A DNA stretch of 64,000 nt from Parabacteroides goldsteinii (GCF_015550595.1 NZ_JADNBB010000002.1:372001-436000), one strand, 5' to 3'; shown: positions 45,908-56,007, numbered from the stretch's first letter. The notes: generated by a model from the letters alone, not told the origin. Numbers and translations are program-made.

Positions 45908-48900
45908 ATGTACAAATATATGAAATTAACTAATCTAATACCTATAAATAGCAGAAAAAGTATGTCCAAACTGTTATTTATAACAGCTTTATCTTTTTAC
46001 AGTCTATTTTCTTATGCGCAAAATCAACAAGTGCGTTTAACCGGTAATAATCTAACACTAAAGACTGCTTTTAAACAGATCGAGCAACAGACGAAATTGT
46101 TTGTAGACTATAATACTCAGGAAGTAAATGATTCCCGTCTCATTTCTAAATTACCTAAAAATAGTAGCGTGAAAGAGGTTATGGAACAATTGCTGGAAGG
46201 AACCGGCTGTTCGATAGCGTTTAGTAACGGGCATATCATTATTACTAAACAAGCAGCAGTTGTTCCTTCAACAAAAAAAATTTCCGGTATTGTAAAAGAT
46301 GAACGAGGGGATCCTGTTATCGGAGCAAATGTCGTGGTGAAAGGAACGACAAGTGGGACTGTGACGGATATGAACGGACAATATACCCTTGAGGTTCCTG
46401 CTGGTGCCGTGCTGCAGATATCTTACATAGGTTATAATACGCAAGAAGTGAAAGTAGGGAATGTAAATGTTGTAAATATTTCTCTCCGTGAGGATTCCGA
46501 AGCCTTGGATGAAGTAGTGGTTATTGGTTACGGTACGGTGAAGAAAAGCGATTTGACAGGTGCTGTCGGTTCCGTGCAAATGAAAGATGTGAGTCAGGTG
46601 GGTATAACCAGTGCTGATCGTGCTTTGCAGGGACAAGTTGCCGGTGTACAAGTAAATGCCAGAACAGGTCAGCCGGGTGAAGCAATGATGATCCGTGTTC
46701 GTGGTAGTAATTCTCTGGCAGGAGGTAATGAACCGCTTTATGTTATCGACGGTATGCCGGTAGAGAGTATGAACTCGGATATTAATCCGGAAGATATTTT
46801 ATCGATGGAGGTATTGAAAGATGCATCTTCTACGGCAATTTATGGTTCGCGTGGTGCTAACGGAGTTGTTATGATCACGACTAAAAGAGGTAATACGGGA
46901 GAGACAGTACTCGATTATAACGGTTATGTAGGTATTTCCATGTTAAGAAAGAAGCTGAATCTGCTGGGAAAAGATGATTATATATCAATGGTGAATGAGG
47001 TTTCGAAAAATGATGGAAACGGTATCGCAATCACGCCTGAAGAAGCCGCTTCGTTGCCTAATAGTGATTGGCAGGATCTGGCTTATCAAACGGCATTAAC
47101 GCATAGTCATCAGGTCTCTGTTTCCGGTGGAACTGATAAAACAAAGTTGTATTCTTCTTTGAATTATATGAACCAGGAAGGTATTATCAAAGGTTCTGAC
47201 TATAATCGTTTTGCTTTACGTATCAATGGCGATCAGAAGTTAGCGAAAAACCTGGCGTTAAACGCAAGTATCGCTTATTCATACGGAACTCAAAATACGG
47301 CAAATAGCAGTGCTGATGGTTGGGGGGCAATTGCTTACACCGCAATGGTAATGGCTCCTATACAGCCGATCAGGGATGCTGATGGAAAATACACGACTTT
47401 CTCTGGAACTCCGTGGGGAGGGACTAATCCTGTAGGGATGGCGGAATTATATAAAAATAAAACAGTGAATTCCCGTTTGCTGGCAAATATGTCACTTGTC
47501 TATGATATTATCGACGGGCTTACTTTCCGGGTGAATGCCGGTGCTGAGGTAAATGCCGGAAGTACAGATCGATATATTCCGATTGGTTTGTCTGCCGGTG
47601 GAAAACTAGATGGAGATGCCTCTAAATCAAAGTCAAATTATTATACGATAATTAATGAGAATATTTTGACTTATGATAAGAAGTTCAATAAGAACCATGC
47701 ACTGAACCTGATGGGGGGTGTTACTTTCCAAACCTATCAATATAATAGTCTAAGCGGGTCAGGTACAGGCTTTTTGCGTGATGTTTATGAAACCAATAAT
47801 TTGGGAGTTGCTTCAACACCCGGAACTCCTTCTTCGGGTTTTAGTGATTACCGGATGGTTTCTTTCTTGGGACGTGCCAATTATAATCTGCTGGAAAGAT
47901 ATTTGTTGACAGTAACAGCACGTTATGATGGTTCGTCTAAATTCAGTAAAAATCATAAATTCGCCTTTTTCCCCTCTGCTGCTTTAGCCTGGCGTGTGTC
48001 GGAAGAAGATTTTATGAAAGATATCGACTGGATGAGTAACCTGAAATTGCGTGCTAGTATCGGACAGACTGGGAATCAATCTATCAGTCCTTATCAGACT
48101 TTTGCCCGCCTGGGAACATCCGGGCCTATTTTCGGTAATGGTAAAGATATCGGTTTTAATTTATCTTCTATGGCTAATGATGATTTGAAATGGGAGACAA
48201 CCACACAAACCGACATTGGCATTGATTTTGGATTTTTCTCAAACCGTTTGAATATTGGTTTTGATTATTACTGGAAACAAACACGTGACTTGTTGTATAA
48301 TGCAACACTTCCTCCTTCTTCCGGCTATTCTTCCATGTTGAGGAATTTAGGACGTATCGATAATAAAGGTTTTGAAATCTCTATCAATACAATAAATATG
48401 AGAGGAAAAGTGAACTGGACTACAAACTTGAACATAACATCTAACAAATCAGTAGTGAAAGATTTGGGTACAGATGTATATGGAAATAAAATTATGCGAA
48501 TCGATGCTCCTATCGGTGGAGGAAACTGGTTCCCTTTGTTTGTCGGAAAAGCGCCGTTCCAGTTATATGGATATGAGATTGAAGGTATTTATCAAACGGA
48601 TGAAGAGGCCCGTTCGAATGGTGAAGCTACTAAAAAAGCCGGTGATTACCGATATAAAGATACGGATGGAAAAGCAGGTATTACTACTGGTGATAAGACC
48701 ATTATCGCTAACACGCAGCCTAAATTTACTTTCGGTCTAACAAATACGATCAATTGGAATAATTTTGAATTTTCTTTCCTGGTGATCGGTAGTATAGGTG
48801 GAGATATAGTAAACGAATTTAATAAGAGCATTACCAATATCGGTGGAACATGGAATATTCGTAAAGATGTATGGCAAAATCATTGGACGCCGGAGAATCC

Positions 48901-49222
48901 GAATGCTAAGTACGCACGTGCTTCTGCTTCAACGAAAGATTATCTGGCATTTGGTGATCCGAGTTCTATTTGGGTGGAAAATGGTTCATACCTGCGTTTT
49001 AAGGATATTAAGTTGGCGTATACATTACCTACTCAGTGGTTTGCAGGTGCACGTAAACCCAATATATCGGTTTATCTGAGTGGACAGAACCTGATCACGA
49101 TCACAAGTTACTCGCATTATGATCCGGAAGCATCCTGGACATCTTCCGCAGTGAACGGATGGGATAGAGGTGTTTATCCGTCTGCAAAATCATTTACTTT
49201 GGGTTTACAGGTTAAATTTTAA
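45908..49222 (+). CDS. SusC-family TonB-dependent receptor with STN signalling domain
   Basis: A 1104-residue outer-membrane transporter. Signal peptide ends SYAQ (about 38); STN (secretin/TonB short N-terminal) domain 45-114, which contacts the FecR anti-sigma in the periplasm; carboxypeptidase-regulatory-like domain 124-196; TonB-box-like DEVVVIGYGT 201-210; plug to about 330 (DASSTAIYGSRGANGVV); then barrel with terminal LQVKF. The STN domain marks it as a transducer that reports substrate binding to the sigma/anti-sigma pair upstream. Initiation at 45908 gives a long basic leader; Met at 45920 or 45962 are alternatives. Confidence 0.95.
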   Translation: MYKYMKLTNLIPINSRKSMSKLLFITALSFYSLFSYAQNQQVRLTGNNLTLKTAFKQIEQQTKLFVDYNTQEVNDSRLISKLPKNSSVKEVMEQLLEGTGCSIAFSNGHIIITKQAAVVPSTKKISGIVKDERGDPVIGANVVVKGTTSGTVTDMNGQYTLEVPAGAVLQISYIGYNTQEVKVGNVNVVNISLREDSEALDEVVVIGYGTVKKSDLTGAVGSVQMKDVSQVGITSADRALQGQVAGVQVNARTGQPGEAMMIRVRGSNSLAGGNEPLYVIDGMPVESMNSDINPEDILSMEVLKDASSTAIYGSRGANGVVMITTKRGNTGETVLDYNGYVGISMLRKKLNLLGKDDYISMVNEVSKNDGNGIAITPEEAASLPNSDWQDLAYQTALTHSHQVSVSGGTDKTKLYSSLNYMNQEGIIKGSDYNRFALRINGDQKLAKNLALNASIAYSYGTQNTANSSADGWGAIAYTAMVMAPIQPIRDADGKYTTFSGTPWGGTNPVGMAELYKNKTVNSRLLANMSLVYDIIDGLTFRVNAGAEVNAGSTDRYIPIGLSAGGKLDGDASKSKSNYYTIINENILTYDKKFNKNHALNLMGGVTFQTYQYNSLSGSGTGFLRDVYETNNLGVASTPGTPSSGFSDYRMVSFLGRANYNLLERYLLTVTARYDGSSKFSKNHKFAFFPSAALAWRVSEEDFMKDIDWMSNLKLRASIGQTGNQSISPYQTFARLGTSGPIFGNGKDIGFNLSSMANDDLKWETTTQTDIGIDFGFFSNRLNIGFDYYWKQTRDLLYNATLPPSSGYSSMLRNLGRIDNKGFEISINTINMRGKVNWTTNLNITSNKSVVKDLGTDVYGNKIMRIDAPIGGGNWFPLFVGKAPFQLYGYEIEGIYQTDEEARSNGEATKKAGDYRYKDTDGKAGITTGDKTIIANTQPKFTFGLTNTINWNNFEFSFLVIGSIGGDIVNEFNKSITNIGGTWNIRKDVWQNHWTPENPNAKYARASASTKDYLAFGDPSSIWVENGSYLRFKDIKLAYTLPTQWFAGARKPNISVYLSGQNLITITSYSHYDPEASWTSSAVNGWDRGVYPSAKSFTLGLQVKF

Positions 49223-49236
49223 TACTTATTATAAGA

Positions 49237-50670
49237 ATGAAAACACTGATTAAAAATATATTACTGGCAGTACCGGTTGTTCTATCTACTTCTTGCTCGA
49301 GTTGGCTGGAAGAGGATCCGAAGACATTTATTTCTCCTTCTTCTTTTTATCAGACAGTGGAAGATTTTGATGGAGCTTTGAAAGGGTTATATCCTCAGGA
49401 TCAAAACCTGAATCTGACAGAAGTTTTTGCCGATTATAATGATAAACCTGAATCAGCAGAGCAGGTCGGTGATATTTGGGCAAATAATCCGGGCTATGGT
49501 TTTTATGCATTCCGAGGTGCCTGGTCTGGATCTTACAGTACTATTAAAAATACCAATATGATATTGGCGGAAATAGAAAATAAGGATTTTTCGGCAGAAA
49601 CAAAAAATCGTATTATTGGTGAAGCGAGATGTTTGCGTGCTTGGTCTTACTTTACGTTGGTTCAGTTTTTTGGCGATGTGCCTTTGCGGGATAAAGTCGT
49701 TTCTAGTGATGCGGAAGTTGCGATAGATCGTACCCCCCAGGTGGATATTTATAAATTTATTATTGAAGATATTCTGGATGCGGAGCAGAAATTGCCGGAG
49801 GAAGCATTAGAAATGGGACGTGTAGATAAGTATGTTGCAAAAGCAATTATGGCACGTATTTATTTAACATCGGCTGGTTATCCGATGAATCAGAAAGAAA
49901 ATTTTGCGAAAGCAAAAGAAAAAGCGCTGGAAGTAATTAATAGTGGCAAGTATTCTTTAATGCCAACCTTTGATAAGGTTTTCAAAACAGAACGTTATAC
50001 GGCTGAAACTATTTGGGCACAGTTGTTTTCTGCGCCTGATAGTTATAGCGGTATGCATAATAATTCTTCACCTATCGGTAGCCAGACTGCTTTATATTTG
50101 CCGACGAATGCTTTTATCTCCAGTTTTGCCAAAGGGGATATGCGTAAAGAATGGGGGATTAAGCCGGAGTATATAAACGCTAAAGGGAATAAAGTGATTA
50201 GTCGTACATATTATAATAAGTATATTAATGAAGAATATTTGGAACAGGAGCTTCCTGCTTCAAACACTAATATTCTGACCTGGCAAACCCAATTGATCCG
50301 TTTGGCAGAAATGTATCTGATTGCTGCAGAAGCTGAAAATGAGGTGAACGGACCGGCCGGAGCTTATCAATATATTAATGCTGTTCGTAAACGTGCCCGC
50401 GTAGATCAGAGTGATCCTACGAATGTCCCGGATTTGAGCGGACTAACCCAGGATCAGTTCCGGGAAGCGGTTCTGTTGGAGCGTAAGCATGAATTGTATG
50501 AAGAGGGTTTTGCTTGGTATGATCTGAAACGCACCCAGACATTTGACAAAGTGCAGAAAGCACGTGGTGACAGATTGAATGTACCTATCGGAACTTACAA
50601 CAATACCTGGTTGATACCGGATACCGAAATTCTGAATAATAATATTCCTCAGAATCCGGATTACAGATAA
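49237..50670 (+). CDS. SusD/RagB-family lipoprotein
   Basis: A 477-residue surface lipoprotein, signal ending LSTSC (Cys20) followed by Ser-Ser. SusD fold motifs: EARCLRAWSYFTLVQFFGDVPL, KAIMARIYLTSAGYP, RLAEMYLIAAEAENEV, and ERKHELYEEGFAWYDLKR. Partner of the SusC that ends 14 nt upstream. Usual length. Confidence 0.95.
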   Translation: MKTLIKNILLAVPVVLSTSCSSWLEEDPKTFISPSSFYQTVEDFDGALKGLYPQDQNLNLTEVFADYNDKPESAEQVGDIWANNPGYGFYAFRGAWSGSYSTIKNTNMILAEIENKDFSAETKNRIIGEARCLRAWSYFTLVQFFGDVPLRDKVVSSDAEVAIDRTPQVDIYKFIIEDILDAEQKLPEEALEMGRVDKYVAKAIMARIYLTSAGYPMNQKENFAKAKEKALEVINSGKYSLMPTFDKVFKTERYTAETIWAQLFSAPDSYSGMHNNSSPIGSQTALYLPTNAFISSFAKGDMRKEWGIKPEYINAKGNKVISRTYYNKYINEEYLEQELPASNTNILTWQTQLIRLAEMYLIAAEAENEVNGPAGAYQYINAVRKRARVDQSDPTNVPDLSGLTQDQFREAVLLERKHELYEEGFAWYDLKRTQTFDKVQKARGDRLNVPIGTYNNTWLIPDTEILNNNIPQNPDYR

Positions 50671-50686
50671 TTAATGTAGAATACAT

Positions 50687-50727
50687 GAAGGGCCGGTCTG
50701 AGATATTTTCGGGTTGGCCCTTCTTAT
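50687..50727 (+). terminator. Intra-operon hairpin between susD and GH29-like gene
   Basis: 8-bp stem GAAGGGCC/GGCCCTTC with a 21-nt loop partly pairable (GG/TT side), followed by TTATATC rather than a full T-run. Likely a partial terminator that lowers expression of the enzyme relative to susCD. Confidence 0.6.
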
Positions 50728-50742
50728 ATCCATATATCAAGA

Positions 50743-52203
50743 ATGAAAAAGCAGTTTGTTTATTTTTTATTTTTATGTGCAGCTTGTTTACTGGCATGCA
50801 GCAATCCGGTTGATCCGACAGCTTTAGAATTAAAGCCTTCGGAGATTAATCGCCTGATCCCTTTTCGGGGAGAATTGAATAATGGTGTACGTCAACTTTA
50901 TCCAGAGGAGCCTTATAAAGCTTTTTGGGCTGAGAACTGGAGTACACCTGAACAGTCGATCGTGTGGAAAGTTAATACTGACGGTGAAGATTATCAGGCA
51001 GCCATGTTGGTTTCCGTCAATCATCTTGGAGAAGGAGAGGAAACTGTATTGATGCTTTCTAATGGAACAGACAGTGTCGTTTGTCGGATAGGAACAACCG
51101 GATGGCAACGTTGTAGCTTCCCACGGCCTTTACATTTTAATAAAGGAACATCTGAATTGTCTGTAAAAATCAGTGAGCCGGGTAAAATGGATGATTTTAA
51201 TGTTAATCTCTATTCGTTGGAAGTTGCTAGGCCTGAAACTTATGAAAGATTACAGGTGGAAGCAACATTATTGCGTAGCGATGCATCCTGGATGGCAGAT
51301 CTGCCTTATGGATTCTTCTTCCATTGGAATTCGAAAAGTATGCCTCAGTCAGGAGAACCGCTAATGTACGAGGATGCAGTCAATCAGTTCGATGTGGACC
51401 GCTTTGCTAAAACCGTTTATGAGTGTGGTGGAAAACTGATCTTTTTTACAACCTCATGGGCAGAATACTATTTCCCTGCTCCGATACAATCCATAGATTC
51501 CATTTTGCCAGGAAGAACTACGAAGCGGGATTTAGTAGCAGAGTTGTCCGATGCATTAGGTAAGTATGGTATTCGTCTAATCCTATATTATCATGTCGGT
51601 CATGGCGATAAAGAATGGTGGGATAAGCAACACTATACACGTAATAATGCCGGTGATCTGTTTACAAATGTGGAAAAGATCGTCAGTGAGATCAGTCAGC
51701 GTTATGGCAATCGTCTGGCAGGTTTGTGGATGGATGACGGTATCGGTTATTATCCGAATGGCGCATCTTTTGAAAAGATTGCTAAAGCCGCCAAAAGCGG
51801 AAATAAAGATTTAGTAATTTGTTTTAATCCCTGGATATTACCGAAGTTGACAGAGTTTCAGGATTATTATGCCGGGGAGTTAGGGTTGTCTTTAGCCAGT
51901 GCCGGGGTAAATGATCCTTATCTTCCTGAAGATGGAGACGGTCTGTTTCATGGCGGACCTCAGGATGGTTTGCAAGCTACTTTTTCCGGTACATTGGAAC
52001 CGGGTGATTGGACTCATATTTATAAAGACTCTATTATCGGTGATCCTGTTCTTTCTATCGACGAGTTGACACAGGTTGTGAGAGAGTCTAATAAGCGGAA
52101 GAATCTTCCGATGATTAATGTACGTATTTATCAGGACGGCACGATCTCTCCGAAATCGTACGCCTTATTGAAAGAACTGAATAAACGTATCGGTAAAGAT
52201 TAA
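50743..52203 (+). CDS. GH29-like (alpha-L-fucosidase-related) lipoprotein
   Basis: A 486-residue lipoprotein (LLAC, Cys19) with an N-terminal beta-rich domain about 30-165 and a TIM barrel from about 180. The barrel order fits GH29: FDVDRFAKTVYECGGKLIFFTT, TKRDLVAELSDALGKYGIRLILYYHVG, and RLAGLWMDDG with Asp331 at the nucleophile position. The KHHDGF motif that binds fucose in classic members is replaced by TTSWAEYY, so the specificity may differ. Activity on fucosylated host glycans would fit the locus, but this is inference. Confidence 0.7.
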   Translation: MKKQFVYFLFLCAACLLACSNPVDPTALELKPSEINRLIPFRGELNNGVRQLYPEEPYKAFWAENWSTPEQSIVWKVNTDGEDYQAAMLVSVNHLGEGEETVLMLSNGTDSVVCRIGTTGWQRCSFPRPLHFNKGTSELSVKISEPGKMDDFNVNLYSLEVARPETYERLQVEATLLRSDASWMADLPYGFFFHWNSKSMPQSGEPLMYEDAVNQFDVDRFAKTVYECGGKLIFFTTSWAEYYFPAPIQSIDSILPGRTTKRDLVAELSDALGKYGIRLILYYHVGHGDKEWWDKQHYTRNNAGDLFTNVEKIVSEISQRYGNRLAGLWMDDGIGYYPNGASFEKIAKAAKSGNKDLVICFNPWILPKLTEFQDYYAGELGLSLASAGVNDPYLPEDGDGLFHGGPQDGLQATFSGTLEPGDWTHIYKDSIIGDPVLSIDELTQVVRESNKRKNLPMINVRIYQDGTISPKSYALLKELNKRIGKD

Positions 52204-52244
52204 GTAGTATTTTTTGTTCTATTGTTCCACTTGGATGAAATTTT

Positions 52245-52283
52245 ATTAGCGAGAGTGTCATAAATATTTGACCTCTCGTTAAT
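52245..52283 (+). terminator. Imperfect hairpin after the GH29-like gene
   Basis: ATTAGCGAGAGTGTCA and TGACCTCTCGTTAAT form a 15-bp stem with two mismatches and an 8-nt loop, 42 nt after the stop. No T-run directly follows, so termination is tentative. The rest of the 223-bp gap is AT-rich with nothing else recognised. Confidence 0.45.
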
Positions 52284-52426
52284 GCTTATAATATTTTAGA
52301 GAGTAAGTAGCTTCTTTTTACAAGAATGCATTTCAAGTAGTTTTTTGTGAAGATATTGTATTAGTTTAATCATAGTTTTGTTTATAAATTTGAAATTAGC
52401 TATATTAGCAATTTCAAAGTATAAAC

Positions 52427-54094
52427 ATGAAAAATATACTATTATTCATATTGTTATTCACTTCTGTTTTTTTTTCTTGTCAAGAAGATCGAAATACTCG
52501 TAACCTGCTTGACCGGGTAGAAAAGCTTGTCGAAACCAATGTAGATAGTGCCCGTATCCTGCTGGACAGCATCCAAATGCCTGAGACTATGAATGACAAA
52601 CTCTTTGCACGATGGTGCATGCTTGAAGGGAAAATGGCAGACAAGCAGCATGAAGATATGCCTTATGTAGAACAACTAACTCGAGCCTCTAATTGGTATG
52701 CAAAACACGGAACAAAGGAGCAACAAGCTTGGATTGGCCTTTACTTAGGTCGTTCCTATGCTGAAGACAAACTTTTTGTTCCTGCTACAAATGCTTATTC
52801 AGATGCATTGGAAATAGCATTGAAGGGAAATGCATATAATGTGGCGGGATATATTTGTAGTTATATGGGAGATTTATATCTCTATACAGGACAAACTGTT
52901 GAAGAACTGCGGAAATATGAAGAGGCTGCCGATTATTTTAAAAAGGCAGGAAATACGAGAAGTTATGCGTTTGCATTGAGGAACATTGCCAAAGCTTGGT
53001 CTTTTGAAGATTCTTGTAATGTAGCACTGGACTATATGCTAAAGGCTGATTCTATTATAAAAGGGATGAATGACTCTGCCGGTATGGCTTCAATTACAAA
53101 TGGCTTGGGAAATATCTATTACTTGAGAAAAGATTTCGCAAAAGCTAAAAATTATTTTTTTAAATCAATAATGTATGATACTGTAAATTCTTCACCAAGC
53201 TTTTCTGCATTATCAAATATGTATTTAGATGATGGATTGTTGGATTCAGCTCGATATTATTTAATGCAAGCTTACAGGCCTACTCGTAATCCATATACCT
53301 TAGTAGCTCTTTTATACGAAAATTATCAGATAGAAAAAGAAGTCGGTAATATTTCGGAGGCATTGGAATATATGGAACAGTATAATAATGCAAAGGATTC
53401 GTTGTATAACGAAGAAATGCAGGTTGATATTATTGATGCAGAGAAACGTCATAATTTGTCAGAGTTATTAAAGAATAATAAAGACCTTTATATTGCCAAA
53501 TATTTTTATGTTGTGCTATTTTCATTATCAGTTGTTTCATGTTTAAGTGTTTATTTGATTTATCTAATACGAGATAAAAATAAGATGAAAAAAATAAATG
53601 ATCAGCAAGTTTTGTTAGAGCAAAAGGAAGTGCGACTAAAAGAATTGGAGAAAGAAATACATTTGAAAAATTCCAAACTAGAAGATACTAGGAATCTTCA
53701 ACAAGAGTTTGAAAAAACAAGACAAGATTTTAATACTTTAAAGATTGCAAAATTTAATGCTAGTATGATTGTTAAGAGGATAAAGAAACTATGTGAAAAA
53801 GTAAATCCTGATAAAGAACAGACACTCACTTCTAAAGATTGGAATAGCTTAATTGCTCTTGTAAATACTTTTTATCCAAATGTTGCAACTTTCATCGACA
53901 GTAATTTGTGTAATCTGACAGAAAAAGAAACAGAAATGTGCTATCTTAGTTTTCTTCAGTTGGATGTGAAAGAAGAGTCTATACTTTTAGATATAAATCC
54001 TGAATCTGTAAGCAAACGTAGGCTTAGAACCCGCCAAAAACTTAATTTGACTAATCTTGAGAAAAGTATTTTTGAATTCCTTGTAACCTGTTGA
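52427..54094 (+). CDS. TPR-repeat membrane regulator with C-terminal LuxR-like HTH
   Basis: A 555-residue protein: lipoprotein-like signal (FFSC, Cys18), TPR repeats about 70-335 (YNVAGYICSYMGDLYLYTG; ASITNGLGNIYYLRKDFAKAKNYF), membrane helix about 357-379, coiled coil about 385-440, and a C-terminal HTH LTEKETEMCYLSFLQLDVKEES then NPESVSKRRLRTRQKL. This architecture is common among Bacteroidetes regulators that sense in the periplasm and bind DNA inside, but a lipidated Cys and an internal helix together make the exact topology uncertain. Direct targets may be the two genes downstream (inference). Confidence 0.85.
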   Translation: MKNILLFILLFTSVFFSCQEDRNTRNLLDRVEKLVETNVDSARILLDSIQMPETMNDKLFARWCMLEGKMADKQHEDMPYVEQLTRASNWYAKHGTKEQQAWIGLYLGRSYAEDKLFVPATNAYSDALEIALKGNAYNVAGYICSYMGDLYLYTGQTVEELRKYEEAADYFKKAGNTRSYAFALRNIAKAWSFEDSCNVALDYMLKADSIIKGMNDSAGMASITNGLGNIYYLRKDFAKAKNYFFKSIMYDTVNSSPSFSALSNMYLDDGLLDSARYYLMQAYRPTRNPYTLVALLYENYQIEKEVGNISEALEYMEQYNNAKDSLYNEEMQVDIIDAEKRHNLSELLKNNKDLYIAKYFYVVLFSLSVVSCLSVYLIYLIRDKNKMKKINDQQVLLEQKEVRLKELEKEIHLKNSKLEDTRNLQQEFEKTRQDFNTLKIAKFNASMIVKRIKKLCEKVNPDKEQTLTSKDWNSLIALVNTFYPNVATFIDSNLCNLTEKETEMCYLSFLQLDVKEESILLDINPESVSKRRLRTRQKLNLTNLEKSIFEFLVTC

Positions 54095-54286
54095 TTTTCT
54101 TTAGTAATACTAATTGATTGTCTTGGTAATAATAATGCTTGTCCATATGCTGTGTTTGTAATACTTTGGTAGTTAATGTGTTAATATTGTTTGAAGTTAC
54201 GGGCTTGTCCATGTGTATTTCATTGGTTTTCTTTATTCATATTCTAAATACCTCTACTTTTGCTGTGAAATTTTAACAAATTAGAT

Positions 54287-54997
54287 ATGAGAAGGAATAA
54301 AGTGTTAAATGTTGTACTAGTGTTATTTTGTATATTACAAGGAATTAAGAATGTTGTGGACGATAGATATGTAACTTTAGCTACACCTGATAACTCTCGC
54401 TCTGACTATAAGATTGCATATTTGAATCCAATATCATCAAACACAAAAAGTGAGCAGATACATTTTGATCTATTGACTTACACAAAGAGCGATAATACAA
54501 AGCGTGCATATGCAGATTGTTTTTTAATTAAGAATACGGCTTTTGACGATAGTCACGGTGCAAATCAAACAATGGTACAATTTCAAATAAGTGTTGATGG
54601 AAAGAAAAAGAGACCTACAGGATGGAAACATTATTCAACTGGATATTCTGTATCACAAATAGAGTGTATATTTAATGAAATACCAGTAGAAGTGTATCCT
54701 AATGGTTATATTAAAACTCTTGCAACAAAGAAGCTGAGTGTACCAAGTACGGTTGATTTAGGAGAAGGGAAATCTGGAACTTATACAGTTAATTTGATGA
54801 ACTTTTCTGTTCGTAATATGTCAGATCCATTACAATTACCAGATTGTATACATTTTAAAGCTGAAACACGAGGGACAAGTCCGGAAGGGGTTGGTTATAA
54901 TTATTATAAAGGCTCATATTTAGATCCTGCGGTATGTCTTGAAAAGAATGGAGCTTCTGATATTTGTCCCAATCATAAAAATGTTTACAGCAGGTAG
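54287..54997 (+). CDS. Unrecognised hypothetical protein
   Basis: A 236-residue protein with a hydrophobic N-terminus (MRRNKVLNVVLVLFCILQG) that may be a signal peptide, then a beta-rich soluble region with several Asp/Asn/Thr-rich turns. Four Cys follow the signal region (in ADCFLIK, ECIFNE, LPDCIHF and AVCLEKN), with a fifth near the end (DICPNH), so disulfides are possible if exported. The coding region is more AT-rich than its neighbours, suggesting recent transfer. No family recognised. Confidence 0.7.
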   Translation: MRRNKVLNVVLVLFCILQGIKNVVDDRYVTLATPDNSRSDYKIAYLNPISSNTKSEQIHFDLLTYTKSDNTKRAYADCFLIKNTAFDDSHGANQTMVQFQISVDGKKKRPTGWKHYSTGYSVSQIECIFNEIPVEVYPNGYIKTLATKKLSVPSTVDLGEGKSGTYTVNLMNFSVRNMSDPLQLPDCIHFKAETRGTSPEGVGYNYYKGSYLDPAVCLEKNGASDICPNHKNVYSR

Positions 54998-55086
54998 TAA
55001 TAATTTTTATATTACATTATTGAATACAAAAACAGTCTAGAGGTGGAGGAGAATAGAAGTTCTTAAATATTTATAGACAGATAAAA

Positions 55087-55135
55087 CTTACCTAAGATTA
55101 CAATATTTGTGTAATCTTAGGTAAGATTTCTTTTA
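55087..55135 (+). terminator. Terminator between hypothetical gene and beta-barrel gene
   Basis: Perfect 15-bp stem CTTACCTAAGATTAC/GTAATCTTAGGTAAG with 9-nt loop and a following TTTCTTTT. It isolates the beta-barrel gene at 55151. Confidence 0.85.
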
Positions 55136-55150
55136 TATAAAAATAAATTT

Positions 55151-55834
55151 ATGAAAACGATGAAATTATTAATTGTAGTTTTATTTTGCTTCGGTTTTAT
55201 GCAAGTGGAAGCACAATTGCGTTTGGGGGCAGAAGTTGGGATTGATTTATCGAGTGTAAATGTTGTGACTAACCATACTCAGATCGGATCGAATGGAGGC
55301 GTATCGGTTGACTACACGTTTAAAAATAAGATCAATCTGGCGACAGGAATATATCATACAATGAAAGGTGCCAATACGGTTTGTGCAGATTCATATGGTT
55401 ATGAAATGCTCGTCAGACTGGGATATGTTGAATTACCTTTGATGATCGGTTATCGTATTCCGGTTGCATCGAATATCTATTTGACTCCTACTATAGGAGG
55501 ATATTTAGCTTGGGGTGTTAATGGGTATGGAGAGTTTGAGAAAAATCGGGTTTTCGATGATCCCAATGAGTTTATGAATATAACAGAATGGTCGAACCCG
55601 TTTAAAAATCATTATTATAAGACAGCATCTGGATCAGGGATAGTAAATGCTTTCAATCGTTTTGATGGGGGACTTCGTTTTGGATTGAATGCAGACATAG
55701 GGAAAGTGAACTTGTCTTTTAATTATGATTTGGGGCTAAAAGAAATGTGGCCGGGATTTTTAGATGGGAAATTAGTACATCCTTTAAGAAACCGGAATGC
55801 AACTTTAGCTATCGGGTATAAGTTTATCTTATAA
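55151..55834 (+). CDS. PorT-like outer-membrane beta-barrel protein
   Basis: A 227-residue protein with a signal peptide ending VEAQ (about 22) and alternating beta strands typical of small 8-strand barrels: LRLGAEVGIDLSS, FKNKINLATGIYHT, YVELPLMIGYRIPV, TPTIGGYLAWGVNG, GLRFGLNADIGKVNLSFNYDLGL, ending in a strand with GYKFIL. The family is abundant in Bacteroidetes with unknown specific roles. The start lies 16 nt after the terminator region, so a promoter must lie in or near that hairpin. Confidence 0.88.
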   Translation: MKTMKLLIVVLFCFGFMQVEAQLRLGAEVGIDLSSVNVVTNHTQIGSNGGVSVDYTFKNKINLATGIYHTMKGANTVCADSYGYEMLVRLGYVELPLMIGYRIPVASNIYLTPTIGGYLAWGVNGYGEFEKNRVFDDPNEFMNITEWSNPFKNHYYKTASGSGIVNAFNRFDGGLRFGLNADIGKVNLSFNYDLGLKEMWPGFLDGKLVHPLRNRNATLAIGYKFIL

Positions 55835-55943
55835 TATTACTGGAGAATTGGTCTAAATTGGGATGGTTATCTGTTAAAATGCAAGATGACCACCCTCTTT
55901 TATTGATAAATGAAAGAAAAAGTAAGATTTTTCTTTTAAATCC

Positions 55944-55974
55944 TTTGCTCATATAAATTATTGTTCTACATTTG
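55944..55974 (+). promoter_or_regulatory. ilv operon promoter
   Basis: TTTG-N19-TACATTTG, exact matches to both Bacteroidetes -33 and -7 elements. The predicted start near 55980 is about 28 nt upstream of the leader peptide start. Confidence 0.8.
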
Positions 55975-56007
55975 CAGCGTCAAACAAATTAAAGACGATA
56001 AGAAAAG

